DNA of 64,000 nt from Millisia brevis NBRC 105863 (lineage in GTDB: Bacteria > Actinomycetota > Actinomycetes > Mycobacteriales > Mycobacteriaceae). Positions 58,131 to 64,000 of the stretch are shown piece by piece. Where the stretch lies: contig NZ_BCRN01000010.1 of assembly GCF_001552615.1 (NCBI RefSeq), positions 159,407 to 223,406 of the forward strand, in the 5' to 3' direction. The notes beneath the pieces are model-generated. The model saw nothing but the letters and a program-made list of their open reading frames with translations, did no database searches and was not told where the DNA came from. The translations under genes were made by a program, and so were the position numbers. Within the stretch, counting starts at the first letter, position 1; each line of letters begins with the position of its first letter.

Positions 58131-59440
58131 GCGGGGTCACCACTCGCCGCTCCGAGCACTCGGCGTTGGGCCGGATGGGCATGGGTGGGACGCAACCCAC
58201 CCCCTTCCACGAAGGTCAGTGGTACGAGCCGCTCCCACGGCTCCCCGGCTCGGACATCACCGATCGCCGGTCGAATAGTGGCCAGGTACCAACCGAGTGC
58301 GACGGTGGCGGTCTTCGGGATGCGCAGCATCAGAAAGATCGTGGCATTCGGAAACTCGATCACTGTTCGCTGGATCCAGTAGCCGGCGGCGATGACGGCA
58401 TTATCGATGGCAACCTCACCCGGTCCAGCGGCCGCGCCCGGGCGGACCACCGCCACTCCCCGCAATTCGGATCGGCCACTGTCCGTTCCCTCCGGTGGGT
58501 CGGTCAGGGGTGACACAACTCGCACCACATCGCATTCGGCGCTGTTCTCGGAGTCGGTGTTGTGGATCCACGTCGTCACCGCCCCGCCGATACCGGGCCC
58601 GCGACCGATCACCACCGACAGGTGCACAGCTTGCACATCGTTGTCGATGCGGGGATGGGCAGGAGGCGTCTTCCACCGGTTGTTTCGCCGGTCGACTACC
58701 GCTATTCCGGCTAGGTCCGGTGGATCCGCCGGCGCACTGTCTGTGCGGTTGGTACGTCTGTCCACGGGCGTCTTGGAGGTCAGCCCGAGGCTCTGCGCCC
58801 GGGCACTGACGTCTTCGAGGGTGAACTCGAAGGACGCCGCGCCCTGGTCTATTTCGCGTAGCAGCGTGCGTGGTCGTGGAAACCACTGGTAACCGACCGA
58901 CAATCCGGCTGGGGCGATCAGATTCGGAACGACTGTGTAAGCGTGCTCATCGGTGTCCTCATTCACCGATCGCTCGAGCTCGGTGTGTATCTCGTGGCAC
59001 TCCACCGCGACGTCGAGAATGGGGGCATCCTCGACGCGTGCTCCGATGAACTTGTAGTCGAGCCTGTCCTCGTTGTGGATCGCTTCGGCGTGCAGATCCG
59101 AGACTCCGCTGAGTTGCAGATGGACGCTGTACAGGGTGCCGGTGGCCGTTCCGATCTGTTCGATGGTGTCGGCCAGCTTTCCGGCGCGACTTCGGAACTG
59201 CCGATACTCGCGGGCCAGGAATCCGCCGACGGCGAGCAGGATGCCGAGGAGGATGACGCTGCTCCACGTCCAGAGCCCATCGTCGGGTGGGAGTGCTCGT
59301 TCGAGGAGCAACGAAGCCGTTGTCGTCACGGCGAAGGCGCCGATTGCCAGTCCCGCCGCCGGGCGAGCCAGTTGCGCACCCTGAGTCCGCCAGTTCGCCA
59401 TTCCACCCCGCACCTTTCCGACCCCTGCCGTGCGCGCCAT
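58127..59440 (-). CDS. Membrane-anchored SAVED-like protein (2 TM)
   Basis: A 437-residue protein with two TM helices at about residues 27-47 and 57-75, a short helix, then a cytosolic domain of about 340 residues. Landmarks are VVPNLIAPAGLSVGYQWFPRP near residue 170, VQAVHLSVVIGRGPG, and ATIFLMLRIPKTATVALGWYLATI with PWERLVPLTF near the end. These fit a two-unit CARF-like SAVED fold, which binds cyclic oligonucleotides. The protein at 60043-61818 is its paralogue. It heads the operon with the small gene and cas6. The start may also be 59401 or 59500. Other fold assignments are possible. Confidence 0.65.
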   Translation of the reverse strand: MARTAGVGKVRGGMANWRTQGAQLARPAAGLAIGAFAVTTTASLLLERALPPDDGLWTWSSVILLGILLAVGGFLAREYRQFRSRAGKLADTIEQIGTATGTLYSVHLQLSGVSDLHAEAIHNEDRLDYKFIGARVEDAPILDVAVECHEIHTELERSVNEDTDEHAYTVVPNLIAPAGLSVGYQWFPRPRTLLREIDQGAASFEFTLEDVSARAQSLGLTSKTPVDRRTNRTDSAPADPPDLAGIAVVDRRNNRWKTPPAHPRIDNDVQAVHLSVVIGRGPGIGGAVTTWIHNTDSENSAECDVVRVVSPLTDPPEGTDSGRSELRGVAVVRPGAAAGPGEVAIDNAVIAAGYWIQRTVIEFPNATIFLMLRIPKTATVALGWYLATIRPAIGDVRAGEPWERLVPLTFVEGGGLRPTHAHPAQRRVLGAASGDPA

Positions 59441-59570
59441 CGTAATGCCGTCATATCGCCGATGGTGTCCATTGATCGCAGGACAGCGGTGGTGTCGCAT
59501 ATCGGCACAAGCTGTGCTGGCAGTGGCTCACTTCGTGCGACATCCCCGTGATCACGCGCGAGTGGTTGCC

Positions 59571-59583
59571 CCCCAAATTGGGG
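59571..59583. promoter_or_regulatory. Perfect dyad between divergent CRISPR operons
   Basis: CCCCAAATTGGGG: 6-bp arms CCCCAA/TTGGGG around one central A. It lies between the leftward membrane protein–cas6 operon and the rightward LuxR-type operon, and is a candidate operator for the adjacent HTH protein. A second small palindrome, CGTGATCACG, is at 59547-59556. Confidence 0.55.
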
Positions 59584-59602
59584 TCTGGAAGGCCCGAGAT
59601 GG

Positions 59603-60046
59603 TTGTTCTACTGTTCCTGTGGTGCCGGTCGTCGAAAAAAATGCGCCGCCCAGAAGACATCTCGGGAGGACCCGCTGACACTCACGTCATTCTCGGCTCC
59701 GCTTGCTACGAGCCGGCATCCGAGGTCGCCGGCGCTGAGTGTCCGGGAGGTTCAAGTCCTTGTCACATGGCTGATGTGCGATACGAAGGACGATGTGGCG
59801 CGCCGCTTGTTCATTGCCGTGTCCACGGTGCACACACACCTCGCGCGTGTTCGCGACAAATACCAGGCCGTCGGTCGACCGGCGAGCAGCAAGATCGCCC
59901 TTCTCATCCGAGCTATCGAAGACGAATACTGCACCCTCGACGAGGTCGCACGGGGCATGAACGTGGCTCCGTCCGAGCGAATCCCCCACGATGGTAGCTG
60001 CGACTGCCGGCGCCGGTCCGGCTCGACGAGATGTGTCTCGGCATGA
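59603..60046 (+). CDS. LuxR-type HTH transcriptional regulator
   Basis: A small DNA-binding protein. The recognisable part is a LuxR-type helix-turn-helix: ALSVREVQVLVTWLMCDTKDD, VARRLFIAVSTVHTHLARVR, DKYQAVGRPASSKIALL. There is no receiver or ligand-binding domain. The frame is open from TTG at 59603 (147 residues), but a CTG at 59675 lies 5 nt after GGGAGG and would give 123 residues without the Cys/Arg-rich leader, so the true start is uncertain. Its stop overlaps the next gene as ATGA (60043-60046). It probably controls the divergent CRISPR operons. Confidence 0.75.
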   Translation: MFYCSCGAGRRKKCAAQKTSREDPLTLTSFSAPLATSRHPRSPALSVREVQVLVTWLMCDTKDDVARRLFIAVSTVHTHLARVRDKYQAVGRPASSKIALLIRAIEDEYCTLDEVARGMNVAPSERIPHDGSCDCRRRSGSTRCVSA

Positions 60047-61818
60047 GTCGGTCTGCCCGAGCCCTCGGGATTGTCAGGAATGCTGCCACGACGGTCGTCA
60101 GGATTCTCGGGCTCCCGGTGGGTGTCGTGCGGACACGATGGCTCCGCCTCGCCACCCGGGAACGCCGGGTGTTGGTGGCCCTCGCGGGCGTGTTTGCCCT
60201 CTGGGCTCTGCTTCGCGTTGACATCGTCGGCCACAGCCGCGCGATGGGTGCACCGGACTGGGCAGTCCTCTTGCTGGTCGGTCTCACACCGTTCGTCATC
60301 GGCTACTTCTATATGGTTCCCGTCCGGTACCCGTACGCGATCGCAATGGGAGCGACGCTGTCGACGGCGGCCACGGCGTTGCTGGTCGAAGATCTGTTTC
60401 CCAATCCGGCTCCGGGATCCGCGTCTTCCGCTCTCACGGAGGTACCCGCCAACCCACTGCGATGGTTGGCGCTCGCTGCCGGCGTTCTGGTGCTGCTCAT
60501 CGGGCTGCGTCATCGCCAGACTCATCTGGGTAGGGGCACCTTGTACTACCTTCGCCTACAGGTGAGCGACGCGCCCGATTTGCACATCAAAGGCGTGGAG
60601 TCGGAACGCGGGGCGGCACCGGACTATCGCGCGATCACTCGATGGTTCGAGTTCGACCCGAACCGCATCGATATCCGGAGACATACGCGTGAGATCTCCT
60701 CGGAACTCGAACGGTCGATGAACGACGACAACGAGGACACGACCTTCACCCTCGCACCGAACCTGGTGGCGCCGGCTGCCCTCGCCGTGGGGTACGAGTG
60801 GATGCCCCGACCGGGCTCCCTGCTCAAGGAGTTCTATTCCCAGCCTGTTGCCGCGGTTCCGCAGGGGGACACCGAGTCCGCATCCGAACCGAGTCGCACT
60901 GGGGGCCATCAACACACACGGGATAAGGACAAGGAGTTCACGATCTCGATCGGCGCCGTCGAGGACCTCGTCCGGCACGTTGTCGAATTCGACGAGTACG
61001 TCGATCCGAAAACCGGTGCGCGTGTCCCGCGATTCGATCGGGACGCCGGGCCGAGGATCCGCGGATTGGCGGCAGGGACCTGGGCTTTCGACCGGGAACG
61101 AGATGCCGAGCCGATCACAGGGCTGGATGACCATGGTCATCGCACCGTAAGTGAATGGGGGCGAGTCCCGGATCTACCCAGCAGACGTGACGATGTCACG
61201 TCCGTGGCCCTGACTGTGTACCTGTCCGAGCCCACCAGGAATGCCCCGGGCGACCTCGACGGCCTGCTCACGGATATCGAGAAGGAGTGCGCGATCGTCC
61301 GCGCGGTCGCGATCGCCACCGACAGTGTCGAAGACGCTCCGCAGCCCGACGAGAATACCGACTCGGTAGCCGAATCTCCGGTCCACACGAAATGGCCGAT
61401 GCGGACGGTCCTTGTCATCAACGCCCCGGGCGAGGGGGAAGCGGAGAATGTCCCCGTCGATGCGAACACGCCGAAGTCCGTGCCGGTCGTGGGATCGGCC
61501 GTTGTCGTGGCGATCGGGTACTGGATCCAGCGGACGCTGCTCGACTATCCGAATGCCGTGGTCGTTCTTTCCATCCGCGCGCCGAAGACCGTCGTATTCT
61601 GTCTGGGCTGGTATCTGGCCAATGTCAGGTACCGATTCCAGATCACCCCCGAATCGACGGCTCCGACGTACCAGAAGCAGCCGTGGTCGAGACTCGTCCC
61701 GCTCACCTTTATCGAACCCGCGTGGAAGATCCCCACCTGGGTCAATCCCGACCAGCCGCACCCGCTCAGGTCGCTTCGCCGTGCGCACATTCGGTGGCCG
61801 ATACCACGATCATCCTGA
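60043..61818 (+). CDS. Membrane-anchored SAVED-like protein (4 TM), paralogue
   Basis: A 591-residue membrane protein. Four hydrophobic helices lie at about residues 43-62, 72-92, 97-115 and 138-155, then a cytosolic domain follows. It shares with the 437-residue paralogue the blocks HTREISSELERSMND (ECHEIHTELERSVNE there), APNLVAPAALAVGYEWMPRP, SVALTVYLSEP and YWIQRTLLDYPNAVVVLSI, followed by RAPKTVVFCLGWYLANV and RLVPLTFIEP. A SAVED-like fold is inferred. The Glu-rich linker and extra TM pair distinguish it from its partner. It is coupled to the HTH gene (ATGA) and followed 9 bp later by RT-cas1. Confidence 0.65.
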   Translation: MSRSARALGIVRNAATTVVRILGLPVGVVRTRWLRLATRERRVLVALAGVFALWALLRVDIVGHSRAMGAPDWAVLLLVGLTPFVIGYFYMVPVRYPYAIAMGATLSTAATALLVEDLFPNPAPGSASSALTEVPANPLRWLALAAGVLVLLIGLRHRQTHLGRGTLYYLRLQVSDAPDLHIKGVESERGAAPDYRAITRWFEFDPNRIDIRRHTREISSELERSMNDDNEDTTFTLAPNLVAPAALAVGYEWMPRPGSLLKEFYSQPVAAVPQGDTESASEPSRTGGHQHTRDKDKEFTISIGAVEDLVRHVVEFDEYVDPKTGARVPRFDRDAGPRIRGLAAGTWAFDRERDAEPITGLDDHGHRTVSEWGRVPDLPSRRDDVTSVALTVYLSEPTRNAPGDLDGLLTDIEKECAIVRAVAIATDSVEDAPQPDENTDSVAESPVHTKWPMRTVLVINAPGEGEAENVPVDANTPKSVPVVGSAVVVAIGYWIQRTLLDYPNAVVVLSIRAPKTVVFCLGWYLANVRYRFQITPESTAPTYQKQPWSRLVPLTFIEPAWKIPTWVNPDQPHPLRSLRRAHIRWPIPRSS

Positions 61819-61827
61819 GGAGTCGCG

Positions 61828-63708
61828 GTGACTGAGCTGTTCGCTGCTGCGGTTGATCGGGATCGTCTCGAACAGGCGTGGGAGTACATCGAGCAGCGGG
61901 ACGAGCACCGTGATGTTCAGTCCGAGGCTGTGGCCCGTTTCGCGCAGTCGTCGGCCGATCGTCTCGATGCGATCCACGTCGAACTGGTCGGTGGTACGTA
62001 TCAGCCGTTGCCGCTGACTCGGGTGGCGATACCGAAGAGTGACGGATCCGAGCGGTTGTTGGCGATTCCGGCGGTACGGGATCGCGTGGTCGAGCGCAGT
62101 GTGCTGTCGGTCGTCGGTGGATACGCCGATCGGTATCTGGGTGTCGCTTCATACGCGTATCGCGAGGGTATCGGCGTGGTCGATGCGGTGGAGGCGGTAG
62201 CGCGTCTGCGCGACGAGGGGCTCGGGTGGGTCCTGCACGCCGATATCGACAACTGTTTCGACACGATCCCGCGGCAGTCGGCGGTGCGCGCGTTGCTGGC
62301 CATGCTGCCGGATTCCTCGCTCGACGCTCTGATCCGCGCCTTGAGTGAGCGCCCCGTGGCCACGGGGCGGGGGTTGATCGAGACCTCGGGGGTATCTCAG
62401 GGGGCCGCGCTGTCGCCATTGTTGGCAAACATCGTGCTCGTCGCGCTCGATGATGCCCTGATGGATCACGGGTTCCCTGTGGTCCGTTACGCCGACGATT
62501 TTGTCGTCGCCGGTCGCTCCCGTGACGCGATGTGGGAGGCCAAGCGCGTGGCGACTGCCGCGCTGGAAGGAATCGGCATGCAGCTGGGTGACGACAAGAC
62601 CGAGGTGATGAGCTTCGATGACGGGTTCTGCTTCCTCGGTGAGGACTTCGGCCCTCGCTATCCTCCGGTGACCGACCAGCACCGCGTGGAGGTTCCCGAT
62701 CGGCGGATCCTGTACGTGGGGCGGCAGGGGAGTCGGATCTTCACCCAGCGGGGCCGCGTGGTGGTCGAGTCGAAGAGTGACGAGCAACTGGTGTCGGTCC
62801 CGAAGAATCTTGTCTCCCGGGTGGTGTGTTTCGGTGCGGTGACGGTCGCTGCGGGAACGCGCTCGTGGGCTTTGGAGGAGGGGATCGACGTCGTCTTCCT
62901 GTCCCGGCGCGGGCAATACCTCGGGCAGCATCTACCGGCCGCGAGGGAGCCGCGGGTATCGCGTCTGCGGGCGCAGATCGCTGCGTCTGCCGACCCCGTG
63001 GTGACATTGCCGCTGGCCCGCGAGATGGTCGACACCAAGATTGCGCATCAGATCACCGTCCTGCAGCGGTTCGCCCGCGAGGAGCATGTCGAGATCGTCG
63101 ATGCGGCACTGGCGACGATGCGGCGTATGCGCATGATGTTGCCGGAGGCGCTAACACGGGATGAGGTCCTGGGGCTCGAAGGTGCCGCTGCCGCTGCGTA
63201 TTTCCCGGCGTACGGTGCTTTGATGCCGGTGGACCTGCGGTTCGAGCGGCGGTCGCGACGGCCGCCCCTGGACGTGGCAAATTCCGCCCTCGGGTATGGG
63301 TACGCGCTGCTGTTGGGTGAGAGTGTCGGTGCTCTGGCGGCTGCGGGGCTGCACCCGGGGCTCGGGGTGCTGCACGCTGATTCGGACCGCCGGCCGGGTC
63401 TCGGGTTGGATCTGATGGAGGAGCTGCGGCCGATGGTCATCGATCAGGTCGTTCTGGCCGCGGCGCGCCGTGGGGCCCTCCTGCCCGCTCATGGGGCGCC
63501 GGCCGTGGGAGAAGCCGGGGTGCATCTGACGAAGGCTGGCAAAGAGGCTCTGGTAACTGCGTACGAGCAGCGCATGCAGCAGGTCACCGCCGGAGCGATC
63601 CCTGGATTTCGGGGGAGTATTCGACGCCATCTGTACCGGCAGGCGAAGCGCCTCGCGAAGTCGATCCTGACCGGTGAGACGCATTGGACGGGTATGTCAT
63701 GGCGATGA
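61828..63708 (+). CDS. Reverse transcriptase–Cas1 fusion
   Basis: A 626-residue adaptation protein. Residues 1-~290 are a group II intron-like RT: motif A ADIDNCFDTI with Asp139, and YADD at 221-224. Residues ~295-600 form Cas1, starting RRILYVGRQGSRIFTQRGR, with catalytic Glu451 (LGLEGAAAAAYF), His516 (LGVLHAD) and Asp528 followed by Glu531 (GLGLDLMEELRP). All catalytic residues of both domains are present. Such fusions integrate spacers from RNA as well as DNA. Cas6 is not fused, unlike in some RT-Cas1 proteins. Start is GTG at 61828 with GAGGAG 5 nt upstream. It overlaps cas2. Confidence 0.95.
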   Translation: MTELFAAAVDRDRLEQAWEYIEQRDEHRDVQSEAVARFAQSSADRLDAIHVELVGGTYQPLPLTRVAIPKSDGSERLLAIPAVRDRVVERSVLSVVGGYADRYLGVASYAYREGIGVVDAVEAVARLRDEGLGWVLHADIDNCFDTIPRQSAVRALLAMLPDSSLDALIRALSERPVATGRGLIETSGVSQGAALSPLLANIVLVALDDALMDHGFPVVRYADDFVVAGRSRDAMWEAKRVATAALEGIGMQLGDDKTEVMSFDDGFCFLGEDFGPRYPPVTDQHRVEVPDRRILYVGRQGSRIFTQRGRVVVESKSDEQLVSVPKNLVSRVVCFGAVTVAAGTRSWALEEGIDVVFLSRRGQYLGQHLPAAREPRVSRLRAQIAASADPVVTLPLAREMVDTKIAHQITVLQRFAREEHVEIVDAALATMRRMRMMLPEALTRDEVLGLEGAAAAAYFPAYGALMPVDLRFERRSRRPPLDVANSALGYGYALLLGESVGALAAAGLHPGLGVLHADSDRRPGLGLDLMEELRPMVIDQVVLAAARRGALLPAHGAPAVGEAGVHLTKAGKEALVTAYEQRMQQVTAGAIPGFRGSIRRHLYRQAKRLAKSILTGETHWTGMSWR

Positions 63709-63983
63709 CGGTGCTTGTGGCTTACGACATCACCGTGGACAAGCGTCGATCGAGACTCGCCGCGCTTCTGCAGGGGTGGGGTGATCGAATCCAGTACTCC
63801 GTGTTCGTGGTGAGCATCGGAGAGGAACAGTTGGCCGGGTTGCGGGCGGACATGGAGCGGATCATCGACGAGGACGAGGATTCGGTATTCGTCGTCGCGC
63901 AGTGCAAGAATTGTTGGGAATCGCTGGTCACCCTGGGGCAGGGTGAACCGCCACGTACCGAACTCTTCTGGGGGGCGTTTTGA
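63699..63983 (+). CDS. cas2: Cas2 CRISPR adaptation protein
   Basis: A Cas2 of 94 residues (from ATG 63699) or 92 (from ATG 63705, which makes an ATGA overlap with the RT-cas1 stop and gives the typical start MTVLVAYDIT). The ferredoxin-like fold is visible in VLVAYDITVDKRRSRLAALLQGWGDRIQYSVFVVSI. It dimerises as the scaffold for Cas1-mediated spacer integration. The downstream TTGACCGATCCG at 63980 could begin another overlapping gene, but the window ends there. The CRISPR array is not in the window. Confidence 0.93.
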   Translation: MAMTVLVAYDITVDKRRSRLAALLQGWGDRIQYSVFVVSIGEEQLAGLRADMERIIDEDEDSVFVVAQCKNCWESLVTLGQGEPPRTELFWGAF

Positions 63984-64000
63984 CCGATCCGCCCGCTGAG

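Noticed and set aside
48270..64000. CRISPR array inside the locus
   Set aside because: Intergenic gaps (48,323-48,446; 57,015-57,033; 59,441-59,602; 61,819-61,827) are too short or lack regularly spaced repeats.

Overview
This window comes from a high-GC actinobacterium of the mycolic-acid-bearing order Mycobacteriales, probably not Mycobacterium itself. The signs are an MspA-type porin, the MprA/MprB–PepD envelope-stress system, a PerM-like protein, and a gene order that, from memory, follows the Mycobacterium tuberculosis Rv0946c–Rv0996 block with insertions. The species cannot be named from the sequence alone.

Bases 1–42,272 are mostly core chromosome. A carboxylesterase (cut by the left edge) and an SDR dehydrogenase are followed by a condensation-fold protein coupled to pgi, chorismate mutase, pcrA/uvrD, an M23 endopeptidase, sucCD, two membrane proteins with very long low-complexity tails (Rv0954-like and PerM-like), a lipoprotein, a CPA1 Na+/H+ antiporter, purNH, and an AAA+ ATPase/VWA pair. 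Next come two small envelope proteins, a YhgE/Pip-like membrane protein, mprA-mprB-pepD-moaB2, an MspA-like porin, a lipoprotein, mscL, a SAF-domain protein, an FmdB-type zinc-ribbon protein, 5-FTHF cyclo-ligase, galU, a MoeA/Glp protein, rimJ, a GlpR/SepX-like membrane protein and tRNA-Ala(CGC).

Bases 42,273–48,322 look like a disturbed junction. Beside the tRNA lies a frameshifted IS481-family transposase remnant. A MASE1-GGDEF diguanylate cyclase takes its last codons from that remnant. Then come a decayed siderophore-binding lipoprotein gene, intact pntA-pntB, and a strong terminator.

Bases 48,447–63,983 are a complete-looking type III-D CRISPR-Cas locus, apart from the array, which must lie outside the window. 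The rightward effector operon encodes an HD-less Cas10 with intact GGDD, a Cas7-Cas5-Cas11-like fusion, a double Cas7, Csx19 and a large Cas7 with insertion (TIGR03986-like). This is the layout of the III-Dv variant. Facing it is a leftward operon of membrane protein, small protein and Cas6, joined by ATGA and GTGA overlaps. A second rightward operon encodes a LuxR-type HTH protein, a second membrane protein, an RT-Cas1 fusion with all catalytic residues, and Cas2. The two membrane proteins are paralogues. Each joins N-terminal TM helices to a cytosolic domain that I read as SAVED-like, so they are candidate cyclic-oligonucleotide-gated membrane effectors. A perfect CCCCAA-A-TTGGGG dyad sits between the two divergent operons. 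The working model is that RT-Cas1/Cas2 captures RNA- or DNA-derived spacers, Cas6 matures crRNA, the effector cuts target RNA and makes cyclic oligoadenylate, and the paired membrane proteins respond.

The core part also shows a recurring regulatory motif: direct repeats CTCAG-N6-C(T/A)CAG at 11-bp spacing upstream of the M23 peptidase, of pepD and in the leader region of the porin. One copy abuts a perfect CRP-type palindrome. They resemble MprA boxes.
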